DNA of 64,000 bases. It comes from Polymorphospora lycopeni. GTDB lineage: Bacteria; Actinomycetota; Actinomycetes; Mycobacteriales; Micromonosporaceae. Position 1 is the stretch's first letter. Each line of letters starts with the position of its first letter. A program made the position numbers and the translations under genes. Location: assembly GCF_042237075.1 (NCBI RefSeq), contig NZ_JBCGDC010000012.1, positions 1 through 64,000 on the forward strand. The letters run 5' to 3'. The notes beneath the pieces were generated by a model. That model searched no databases, was not told the origin of the DNA, and saw nothing but the letters and a program-made list of their open reading frames with translations. Shown piece after piece: positions 25,871 through 33,273 of this stretch.

Positions 25871-27433
25871 TCAGGCCCCGGGCCGGCCGGCGCGCCCGAC
25901 GAGGACGGCGATGACGAGCCCGGCCGCCACGGTGACCAGGACGGCGGCCACTCCGGCGTACGCCTGCAACCCGTGGGCGACGGCGTCACGTACCGGTCCG
26001 AGCAGATCGGGAAGCTCGGCGGCGGCGGCGAACCCCTCGTGGACGCTGGACGCGGCCGCCTGGACGGCCGGTTCCGGCACCTGCGCCGAGCCGGTGCCGG
26101 TCAGCGTGGCACGGTAGACGAGCAGGCCGACGGCACCGCCGGCGGCCACCCCGAGCGCGGTGCCCAGCTCGCCGCCCACCTCCTGGGCGGCGGCCGCCGA
26201 GCCCGCCTGCCGGGCCGGAGCGCCGCTGATGATCAGGTCGCTGACCAGTGCCGTCGCCGTCCCCTGCCCGAGGGCGACGACCGAGATGGCGGCGACGAGC
26301 GGCACGAGCGAGGGGCCCGTACCGGCGGCGAGGACGAGCAGGGCCGCCCCGGCGGCGGTGACGGCGAGCCCGGCCGCGACGACGGTCGGGGAGCCGAACC
26401 GGGCGGCGAGGGCGGGCGCGAGCATCGCCCCGGCGATGTTCACCACGATGTACGGCAGGGTCCAGAGGCCGGCCTGCAACGGCGAGAGCCCGGCGACCCA
26501 TTGCAGGTACTGGGTGAAGAGGTAGAACGTGCCGACGACGCCGACACCGACGAGCAGCAGGGTCGCCAGTGCGGTGCCCGTGCGGCGGTTGGTGAGCAGG
26601 GCGAGGTCGAACAGCGGGTCGCGCAGCCGGCGCTGACGGCGGACGAAGGCGGCCAGGACGGCGACGCCGGCCGCGACGACGGCCAGGTCCGGCCAGACCG
26701 GTCCAGCGCCGCTCTCCTGCCCGGCGGCGAGTTCCTGCAACCCGTAGACGACGGCGAGCATCCCGGCCACGGACAGCGCCACACTCACCGCGTCGAGCCG
26801 TACGGCGGTCCGCTCCCGGTGTTCGGGGAGCAGCCTGGTGCCGGCGGCCAGCAGCAGGAGCATCGGCGGCAGGTTGATGAGGAAGACCGACCCCCACCAG
26901 AAGAACTCCAGCAGCGCCCCGCCGAGGAGCGGGCCGACCGCCCCGCCGGTGGAGAAGGCGCTGAACATGATCGCGATGGCGAGACGGCGTTGCCCCTCGT
27001 CGTGGAACATGAGGCGCAGCAGCGAGAACAGCGAAGGCATCAGGGTGGCCCCGGCGATGCCGAGCAGGGCCCGGGCCGCGATCAGCATCTCGGCGCTGAC
27101 GGAGAAGGCCGCGACGGCGGACAGGGCGGCGAACGCGGTCGACCCGAGCAGCAGCAGCCGCCGGGGGCCGAGCCGGTCGCTGAGCCGCCCCATGGTGACC
27201 AGGAATCCGGCGATGAGGAACCCGTAGACGTGCACGATCCACAACACCTGGGTGGCGCTGGGCTCGAGGTCCACGCTGAGGGTCGGCAGGGCGAAGAAGA
27301 GCACGGTCAGGTCGGTCGACAGCATCAGCATGGGCAGCACCAGCAGGGCGAGTCCCGCCCACTCCCGCCCGGTGGCGCGTTCGGGCGCGGTGTCGTCGCG
27401 GTCGAGGCGGGCCGTCCCGTCCGGCCCGCTCAC
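25871..27433 (-). CDS. MFS drug-efflux-type transporter (DHA2 family)
   Basis: This 520-aa transporter has about 14 membrane segments. Typical sequences are LSTDLTVLFFALP in TM1, MGRLSDRLGPRRLL in the first loop and GAVGPLLGGALLE in TM5. It is related to SmvA/QacA-type multidrug pumps. The GTG at 27433 has no Shine-Dalgarno of its own and overlaps the stop of a 29-codon leader ORF (GTGA), so translation is probably coupled to it. It is convergent with the epimerase, 33 bp apart. Confidence 0.87.
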   Translation of the reverse strand: MSGPDGTARLDRDDTAPERATGREWAGLALLVLPMLMLSTDLTVLFFALPTLSVDLEPSATQVLWIVHVYGFLIAGFLVTMGRLSDRLGPRRLLLLGSTAFAALSAVAAFSVSAEMLIAARALLGIAGATLMPSLFSLLRLMFHDEGQRRLAIAIMFSAFSTGGAVGPLLGGALLEFFWWGSVFLINLPPMLLLLAAGTRLLPEHRERTAVRLDAVSVALSVAGMLAVVYGLQELAAGQESGAGPVWPDLAVVAAGVAVLAAFVRRQRRLRDPLFDLALLTNRRTGTALATLLLVGVGVVGTFYLFTQYLQWVAGLSPLQAGLWTLPYIVVNIAGAMLAPALAARFGSPTVVAAGLAVTAAGAALLVLAAGTGPSLVPLVAAISVVALGQGTATALVSDLIISGAPARQAGSAAAAQEVGGELGTALGVAAGGAVGLLVYRATLTGTGSAQVPEPAVQAAASSVHEGFAAAAELPDLLGPVRDAVAHGLQAYAGVAAVLVTVAAGLVIAVLVGRAGRPGA

Positions 27434-27519
27434 CGTGCGGCCCCGGGCCGGGCGGTCGGGTGGTCGTGGAGGTCGGTCGCTGCCGGGCGGGGGGCGAGTT
27501 GGTCGGTGGACGCCGACAT
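27430..27519 (-). CDS. 29-residue leader peptide upstream of the MFS gene
   Basis: An ATG at 27519 has an excellent ribosome site (GAGAGGAG, seven or eight bases upstream) and encodes a 29-residue, Ala/Pro/Thr/His-rich peptide beginning MSASTDQLAPRP. It ends at TGA inside the MFS GTG start. The MFS start has no ribosome site of its own, so the leader probably serves for translational coupling or attenuation. An imperfect inverted repeat TTACG...CGTAA (27543-27560) lies just upstream and may be an operator. Confidence 0.55.
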   Translation of the reverse strand: MSASTDQLAPRPAATDLHDHPTARPGAAR

Positions 27520-27626
27520 GGTCGCCACTCCTCTCATCTTTATTACGTGACGACTCGTAACGTTAACGGGTCGTCGGACACCCGTCCACCCCCGGCACGA
27601 CTCCCCCGCCCGGTCGACGGCCGGCG

Positions 27627-28020
27627 TCAGCCCCCGCCCGCGCGGGCGGCCACGAAGCAGAGGCCGGCGAGGACCAGCGCGTACGACGCCCGGAACCAGC
27701 GCTCCCAACGGCTGGACGAGGCCGCGTTCAGCAACGCTCAGAGCAGCAGGAATCCGAATAGGACCCGGACGCCGTACGCGGCCACCACCGCCGGCACCGC
27801 CGGTGGGCTGAGTCCGGCCCGGCCAAGCACGATCAGCGCGGCCGAGGCCCGGACGACGACCGCCACCCCGCTCGCGACCCGGACCCGGCCCGGCAGTACG
27901 CCGGCGTGGCGCCGCCGAACGCGGCCCGACCAGCGGCGCGCCGGCCGCCAGGGCCGATTGGAACAGGGCGAGGCCGATCAGCACGGCGGCGGCGCCGATC
28001 GCCGCCACGTCGGCGCTCAC
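27627..28020 (-). pseudogene. Decayed small membrane-protein gene
   Basis: Reading from a GTG at 28020, all three frames in turn give a plausible membrane protein: AAVLIGLALFQSALAAGAPL, then GRAAFGG, then HAGVLPGRVRVASG...VRVLFGFLLL, then an in-frame TGA, then ALLNAASSSRWERWFRASYALVLAGLCFVAARAGGG and a stop at 27627. Two single-base frame changes and one nonsense codon are needed to read it. Genuine decay or local sequencing error could both explain it. Upstream (28021-28190) there are scraps such as ADECLAVLDQLP that may be the remains of a further gene. Confidence 0.65.
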
Positions 28021-28193
28021 CGGCCCGTCCCGGGGCGACGGCGGGGAGCTGGTCGAGCACGGCGAGGCATTCGTCGGCCCGGGCGACGGCCGCCCGGGCC
28101 GGGTGCCGGCCGGATCGCGCTCCACGTGGCCGGCCGGCCCGACGAGCGCCGCCCAGGAGCGGGCGCATCGCCGCGTGGGTGAAAGATGACGGG

Positions 28194-28607
28194 ATGCCGA
28201 GCCGTCTTGCCGTCATCGCCATCGACGCCACCCGCCCGCGGCTGATCGCCGACTTCTGGTGCTCGGTGCTCGGCTGGCGGATCGTCGACGAGGATGCCGA
28301 GGTGATCACCATCGCGGCCGCCGACCGTTCCTGGCCGATGATCGACGTGGTGGCCGTACCCGAGGGCAAGGTGGTCAAGAACCGGTTGCATTTCGACCTG
28401 CGTGCCGACGGCGTGTCCACCGCGGAGGAGCTTGACCGGCTGCTCAACCTCGGTGCGCGACCCGTCGACGTGGGACAGCCGGCCGACGTGAGCTGGGTCG
28501 TGCTCGCCGATCCGGAAGGCAACGAGTTCTGCCTGCTGTCACGTCCGGTGCAGGAGCAGGGCCGATCAGGTCCGGCGTCGGGACCGGCCCTATCCGACGA
28601 CGCGTAG
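28194..28607 (+). CDS. VOC-superfamily (glyoxalase-like) protein
   Basis: This 137-aa protein has two beta-alpha-beta-beta-beta-like halves: IDATRPRLIADFWCSVLGWRI and RLHFDLRADG...VVLADPEGNEFCLL. The latter is the VOC end motif with a likely metal-binding His and Glu. It may be a dioxygenase-, glyoxalase- or resistance-type member; the ligand is unknown. The ATG at 28194 is preferred to a GTG at 28179, though both have weak ribosome sites. It overlaps the convergent SecD-like gene by 18 bp. Confidence 0.8.
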   Translation: MPSRLAVIAIDATRPRLIADFWCSVLGWRIVDEDAEVITIAAADRSWPMIDVVAVPEGKVVKNRLHFDLRADGVSTAEELDRLLNLGARPVDVGQPADVSWVVLADPEGNEFCLLSRPVQEQGRSGPASGPALSDDA

Positions 28608-29651
28608 CACCAGCGGCAGCGGGTCGGAACCGATCTGCGCGGCGAGCAGCATGGCCCGGTCCCTGGTGAACCGGCCGCTGATCTCGGTGTCGCCGGTGAT
28701 CACACCCTGGACCGCCGGCGCCGACACCACGAGGTTGTCGAGCACGACGGCCACCTGGTTGTCGCTGCCCGCACCGGCCGTCTCCCTGGTCAGGTCCGTC
28801 CACCGCCGCTGGCCGGCGTCGGTGAAGCTGACGGCGACGATCCACTGCCCGGTCTGGTTCGGCTTCGCCTCGGCGTTCCCGACATCGGCGCTGCCGACCC
28901 GCACGACGTCGAGCAGGTATTTGACCGGCGGATCGGCCGCGTCGCAGGCGACGGTCGGCTCGGTCGCCGGGCCTCCCACCGGCCAAGCCGTCAGCTGGGC
29001 GCAGGTGACGGTCGGCACGCGGAACCGCATGTCGGGCGGCAGGGCGGCGACCTCCGCGGGGGTGAGCGCGGCGAACGGCGCCAGCCCGCGCACGGTGGCC
29101 GGGTCCAGCGGACCGGGTGTCGTGATCGTCTCGGCCAACCGGTAGGCCGGGCCGAGCTTCGCGGCGACCTCGTCCCGCGCCGGCACCGGCCCCTGGTCCG
29201 GAGTGGACGGCGTCGCACCGCCCGTGCCCTGGTCGGCGACCGCGCCGAGGACGCGACGGAAGCCCAGTTCCCCGGTGCCCGCGAGCGACCGCAGGTCGTC
29301 CTCGTGCCCGGTTCCGCCCACCCGCAGCACGAGGCGGTCGCCTTCGATGTCGACCGACGGCCGGTCCAGTTCGGCGGCGGCGAGCCGGTCGGCGAGCACG
29401 TCGCGGGTCCGTTCGAGATCGGCCCGCCCGGGTGCGGAGCCGTCGGCCGTCACCGCCTCCACGGTGAGCGTCGTGGCGCGGGAGTCGCCGAGGAGGCGGT
29501 CGCGCAGCAGGAAGGCCGCGCCGCCACAGGCGAGGATGCCGAGCAGCGCGGCCCCGGCCAGCACGGCGACGACCACGACGAGCGTCCGGTCGGGGCGCGG
29601 AACTCCCGTGGCGGGTGGGGGCGGGCCGGCGGGTGGGGGCGCGGGATACAC
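28590..29651 (-). CDS. Single-pass membrane protein with SecD P1-head-like extracytoplasmic domain
   Basis: This 353-aa protein has a Pro-rich cytosolic N-terminus (PAPPPAGPPPPATG), one membrane segment at about 24-48 and an external domain. The external C-terminal part resembles the P1 head of SecD: GELGFRRVL near 127, VSFTDAGQRRWTDLT, and a closing VVLDNLVVSAPAVQGVI...ISGRFT...ALLAAQIGSDPLPL block. It lacks the SecD/SecF membrane core, so it is not a translocase by itself. It may assist secretion or bind substrates outside the membrane. The GTG at 29651 is the only good start. Its 3' end overlaps the VOC gene. Confidence 0.78.
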   Translation of the reverse strand: MYPAPPPAGPPPPATGVPRPDRTLVVVVAVLAGAALLGILACGGAAFLLRDRLLGDSRATTLTVEAVTADGSAPGRADLERTRDVLADRLAAAELDRPSVDIEGDRLVLRVGGTGHEDDLRSLAGTGELGFRRVLGAVADQGTGGATPSTPDQGPVPARDEVAAKLGPAYRLAETITTPGPLDPATVRGLAPFAALTPAEVAALPPDMRFRVPTVTCAQLTAWPVGGPATEPTVACDAADPPVKYLLDVVRVGSADVGNAEAKPNQTGQWIVAVSFTDAGQRRWTDLTRETAGAGSDNQVAVVLDNLVVSAPAVQGVITGDTEISGRFTRDRAMLLAAQIGSDPLPLVLRVVG

Positions 29652-29889
29652 ACGTCGAGCCTAGAACGGTTTGTCGATATAAGCCCGCATGAACATCCAC
29701 CGACGGCGATCTTCCTTTACTTCGACCGGTTCCCACACAGGCAAAGACGGATATCTTTGACCTTGCGCCGAAGGGCCGACCACCGACGCCGGCAGCGCCT
29801 CGTTGGCGGGCTCCGCGGTGCCCGCCGTGTTCGACCCCACCGAGACGGCTCCGGTCCGTGCACCAGAGCCAGATCCAGGAGGCCAAGTC

Positions 29890-30339
29890 ATGAACACCAT
29901 CGCCTCACTCGCCCGCCGGCTGGGCCGCCCCGGCGTCGTGGCCGCCACCGTCCTGTTCGCCGTGGTGGTCAACCTGATCATCTACGCCGTCGGCCGGGGC
30001 GCCGGCGCCACCTATGTCTTCACCGCCGGCGGCCAGTCGACACACGTCGAACCACTCACTCTCGTCGGCTTCACCGCCGTGCCGCTGGCCGTGGGCCTGA
30101 CGGCCGCAGTGCTCCTGAGCCGGTGGTGGCACTGGGTCATCCCCGTCGCGCTCGTCGTCGCCCCGGTCCTGGCGCTGCTCTCGATCCCGGCCATGACGCT
30201 CCCGTCCGACCTCGACACCACCGGCAAGATCGCGCTCGCGCTGTGCCACGTGACCCTCGCGCCGATCTCGGTCGCCGGCCTGCTCGCCATCCGCTCGCTC
30301 ACGCAGCCGGCCGCCCCGCCGCTGACCGCAGCGCCATGA
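29890..30339 (+). CDS. DUF6069-family small membrane protein
   Basis: This 149-aa protein has four hydrophobic segments (AATVLFAVVVNLIIYAV, TLVGFTAVPLAVGLTAAVLL, WWHWVIPVALVVAPVLALLSIP, IALALCHVTLAPISVAGLLAI). The pattern fits DUF6069, known mainly from actinobacteria and of unknown function. The ATG at 29890 has AGGAGG eight bases upstream. The 238-bp gap to the divergent SecD-like gene is relatively AT-rich and must hold both promoters, but no certain -10/-35 pair was seen. Confidence 0.75.
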   Translation: MNTIASLARRLGRPGVVAATVLFAVVVNLIIYAVGRGAGATYVFTAGGQSTHVEPLTLVGFTAVPLAVGLTAAVLLSRWWHWVIPVALVVAPVLALLSIPAMTLPSDLDTTGKIALALCHVTLAPISVAGLLAIRSLTQPAAPPLTAAP

Positions 30340-30376
30340 CCACCCGCCCCGGGCGGCGGAGACATCGGCGCGTCAT

Positions 30377-30397
30377 CCGCGTGGCACCGCCACGCGG
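30377..30397. terminator. Hairpin terminator after DUF6069 gene
   Basis: CCGCGTGGC and GCCACGCGG pair over nine bases around an ACC loop, between the DUF6069 stop (30339) and the next start (30423). Confidence 0.6.
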
Positions 30398-30422
30398 GGT
30401 CGTTCGATGCGACCCTGGGCGG

Positions 30423-30875
30423 ATGACAGCATGGCGGGACGTGGAACAGGCGGCGCCGGAGTTCGCGCGGCGCGTACGGGCGCTCTTCGACGCACACAAG
30501 CACAAGACGATCGCCACCCTGCGGGCCGACGGCTCGCCACGGATCTCCGGCATCGAGGCGGCCTTCGAGGACGGCGAAGTGGTCCTCGGCTCGATGCCGA
30601 ACGCCCGCAAGGGCGCTGACCTGCGGCGGGATCCACGGTTCGCCCTGCACAGCGCCACCGTCGATCCGGTCGAGGGCGCCGAGGCGCAGTGGCCGGGCGA
30701 GGCGAAGATCTCCGGCCGTGTGATCGTCGCGGGGTCGAGCACCGGGGCGGACGGCGACCGCTTCCACGCCGACATCACCGACGTCGTGCACACCCACCTC
30801 GACGACAAGGCCACGACGCTCGTCGTCGAGTGGTGGACGCCCACGCACGGGCTGCGCAGGGTCGAGCGCGGGTAA
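30423..30875 (+). CDS. Pyridoxamine 5'-phosphate oxidase-like flavin/F420-binding split-barrel protein
   Basis: This 150-aa protein fits the FMN/F420-binding split-barrel superfamily: an N-terminal strand region KHKTIATLRADGSPRISGIEAAFEDGEVVLGSMPNARKGADLRRDPRFALH matches the family core. It could be a reductase or F420-dependent enzyme; the cofactor and substrate cannot be told from sequence alone. The ATG at 30423 lacks a strong ribosome site. It is followed by a 575-bp gap before the biosynthetic cluster. Confidence 0.8.
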   Translation: MTAWRDVEQAAPEFARRVRALFDAHKHKTIATLRADGSPRISGIEAAFEDGEVVLGSMPNARKGADLRRDPRFALHSATVDPVEGAEAQWPGEAKISGRVIVAGSSTGADGDRFHADITDVVHTHLDDKATTLVVEWWTPTHGLRRVERG

Positions 30876-31450
30876 CCGGCGCCGAACGCCTCCGTCGCCG
30901 CCTCGGTGATCGATGTCAGGGCGGGTACGACGGCCGGCAACTGACAACACCGCGGGCGGGGTGTGGCCGTCGCCGCACCCCGCCCAATCCACGAACAGCG
31001 GCGGCGCCTGCCCGACCGCCCGAAGAGCACCGAGCTGACCTGCGTGGAATCGGGAACAGCAGAAGACGCGGACGGCACAGAAACCCGGCGAGTGCTCGCC
31101 GTACCGCACTGTCGAAGGCAGCCCGCGATGACGGGCCGATCACGGCCCAGGACGTCAACGCGTGCTCGGGCGACCGGGCATTCCAACTCCTTGCGGGTCA
31201 CTCGGCAAGCCGCCGGTATCCATCGATGGCGTTGCCCGCGAGGCAGTTCGAGCCAGGGCGGATGCGTCCGGCGACTTCGGACGGTGCGACAAATGTCCAC
31301 ATTGGCGTGGGTTGTCGACGATCAAAGCTTGAAGATCGCGATCACCCGTGGTCTGCACAGGGTGATCTAGTTATTGTTACCGGCAAGTTGGCTGCCGGTA
31401 AAACCGACGGGCCGCCGACATTCCTCTGCCCCCGCAGAACGGAGGATCCC
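30876..31450. other. Long intergenic region (575 bp) ahead of the biosynthetic cluster
   Basis: No frame here looks like a protein; a 135-codon ORF at 30963-31370 has random composition. Base composition is lower in GC than the flanks. The last ~110 bp hold two perfect palindromes (31340-31401), described separately. A boundary between unrelated loci is plausible here. Confidence 0.6.
31340..31401. promoter_or_regulatory. Paired palindromes in the cluster promoter region
   Basis: GATCACCC (31340-31347) and GGGTGATC (31360-31367) are perfect 8-bp arms with a 12-nt spacer. TTACCGGCA (31377-31385) and TGCCGGTAA (31393-31401) are perfect 9-bp arms with a 7-nt spacer. Both lie within 112 bp of the GTG start of the AMP-ligase gene and probably bind regulators. 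No regulator gene lies in the cluster itself. Confidence 0.6.
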
Positions 31451-33175
31451 GTGACTTCATCTGCCGAGAAGGCAGCGACCGGCGACGGCGTCGAGCCGCA
31501 GCGGCCCATACCCCGCTTCCTTACGCACTTCACGCCGACCCGCTACCGTCGCCGGCTCAGTCCTTTCTCCCGGCTACCCAAGCACTCCAAGATCGGCGAG
31601 ACCTGGCACGTGGCGGCCAAGACCGCCCCGGACGAGCTCGTCATCGCCGACCGTCCCCTCGACATCGACCCGGCCGGGCCGGTGAGCCGCACCTACACCG
31701 AGTGGGCCGCGCTCGTCGACCGGGCCGCGGCCTGGTTGCACCAGGCCGGCGTACGGCCGTGGGACCGGGTGGCGGTCCTCAAGGCCAACCACATGGACAT
31801 CGTCATCCTCGAGTGCGCCATCGCCCGGATCGGCGCCATCCCGTGCATGTTCTCCGGATCGTACGGTCCGGAGGCGATGATCCCGATGCTGAAGCGGCTG
31901 GAGCGGCCGTTCCTGCTCACCGACCGGCACCACATCGAGAAGTGCGGCATCACCGCCGAGGTGACCGAGCAGGACACGGTCCGCACGATCAGCGTCGACC
32001 CGGTCGCCGACCGGCCGGACGTGTTGCAGCTCGACGACTTCAAGGACGCGCCCGCGGTCCAGCCGAGCATGCGCGAGTTCTCCGAGCCGATGGTCATCAC
32101 CCACACCTCGGGCACCACCGGCATCCCGAAGCTGGTCATGCACTCCGCCGAGTCCATCTATTCGCTGGCGATCCTCGAGGTCGAGCGGTGGCCCGGGTTC
32201 GCGCTCAAGCGCAGCGACACGGTGGCGTTCTGCGACCCGTACACGCATGAGCGGCTGGCGACGATGCAGCTCGCGATGGCGGCGATCGGACCCAAGGTGA
32301 TCTTCCTGTCCGACCCGCTCTCGCCGCGGGTCCGGGAACTGATCCTGGAACACAAGCCGACCCTGGTCGAGGCGCTGCCGAACATCTACCTCGCCTGGGA
32401 GCCGCTGGCCCGCGACCCCGCCGGCCTGTTCAGCAACGTCCGGGAGTACGTCAACTCGTTCGACGCCATCCACACCCGGACCATCCGCACGTTCATGGCC
32501 GCGACGAAGCACAAGTTCCCGATCTGGGTCCAGTCGTGGAGCCAGACCGAGAACGGCGCGCTGGCGATCCGGCCGTTCTTCCGCTTCGTGGTCAAGCGCA
32601 AGGGGCACCGGCCGCCGCCGACCCAGTTGATCGGCTGGCCGATGCCGTTCCACGCCAAGATGCGGGCGATCGACCCGGTGACCGGCAAGGAGGTGCCGCG
32701 TGGCGAGGTCGGCCTGATCGAGATCGACCAGCCGGGCCGGTGCCTCGCCTACGTCGGCGAGCAGGACCGGCACGACCTGAAGGTCAACGGCAACTGGTGG
32801 AACACCGGTGACCTCGGGATCATGAACAAGTGGGGCGCCGTACGGATCGTGGACCGGGAGATCGACCGGATTCCCGGCGGCAGTGCGATCGAGTTCGAGG
32901 ACCTGATCCTGGACCGGATCGAATACACGACCGAGGTCGTCGTCCTGCCCCGCGCCGGGGAACTGCCGGTGCCGGTGGTCAGCACCCTGGACGACGTACC
33001 ACTGTCCAAGGAGGACTGGACGCGCGCGGTCGCCGACCTCGGCCCGATGGCCGATCCGATCCAGATCCGGTGGGACGAGTTCCCGCGTACCGGAACGTGG
33101 AAGATCCGCCGGGTGGCGCTGCGCGAGCAGCTGTTCTCCGGCTCGCAGGCGATCGGCATCGGCCGCTGGACCTGA
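31451..33175 (+). CDS. AMP-dependent acyl synthetase/ligase
   Basis: This 574-aa adenylate-forming enzyme has the P-loop-like ITHTSGTTGIPKLVM motif, a GDLG-type sequence (NTGDLGIMN), the hinge/C-domain start near RIVDREID and a final Lys in GTWKIRR, so both half-reactions look possible. It would activate an acid as the acyl-AMP and pass it to CoA or a carrier protein. About 45 N-terminal residues precede the ANL fold. The GTG at 31451 has GGAGG six bases upstream. It leads the plus-strand unit ahead of an MMPL transporter, near a separate FAAL (38020). The substrate is unknown. Confidence 0.85.
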   Translation: MTSSAEKAATGDGVEPQRPIPRFLTHFTPTRYRRRLSPFSRLPKHSKIGETWHVAAKTAPDELVIADRPLDIDPAGPVSRTYTEWAALVDRAAAWLHQAGVRPWDRVAVLKANHMDIVILECAIARIGAIPCMFSGSYGPEAMIPMLKRLERPFLLTDRHHIEKCGITAEVTEQDTVRTISVDPVADRPDVLQLDDFKDAPAVQPSMREFSEPMVITHTSGTTGIPKLVMHSAESIYSLAILEVERWPGFALKRSDTVAFCDPYTHERLATMQLAMAAIGPKVIFLSDPLSPRVRELILEHKPTLVEALPNIYLAWEPLARDPAGLFSNVREYVNSFDAIHTRTIRTFMAATKHKFPIWVQSWSQTENGALAIRPFFRFVVKRKGHRPPPTQLIGWPMPFHAKMRAIDPVTGKEVPRGEVGLIEIDQPGRCLAYVGEQDRHDLKVNGNWWNTGDLGIMNKWGAVRIVDREIDRIPGGSAIEFEDLILDRIEYTTEVVVLPRAGELPVPVVSTLDDVPLSKEDWTRAVADLGPMADPIQIRWDEFPRTGTWKIRRVALREQLFSGSQAIGIGRWT

Positions 33176-33200
33176 GCACCGCCGAACACTGAGACACCAC

Positions 33201-33231
33201 TGTGGCGCCGGCCCGTGCGGCCGGCGCCACA
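33201..33231. terminator. Intercistronic hairpin
   Basis: TGTGGCGCCGGCC and GGCCGGCGCCACA pair over 13 bases with a CGTGC loop, between the AMP-ligase stop and the MMPL start 43 bp later. It may reduce MMPL expression or separate the transcripts. Confidence 0.65.
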
Positions 33232-33273
33232 GCCGGTCCGGCGACCGTACGCGGTCGAGCGAAGGGAACACCC

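Noticed and set aside
30963..31370. 135-codon ORF before the cluster
   Set aside because: Random composition, no domain, no ribosome site, and it overlaps the palindromes.
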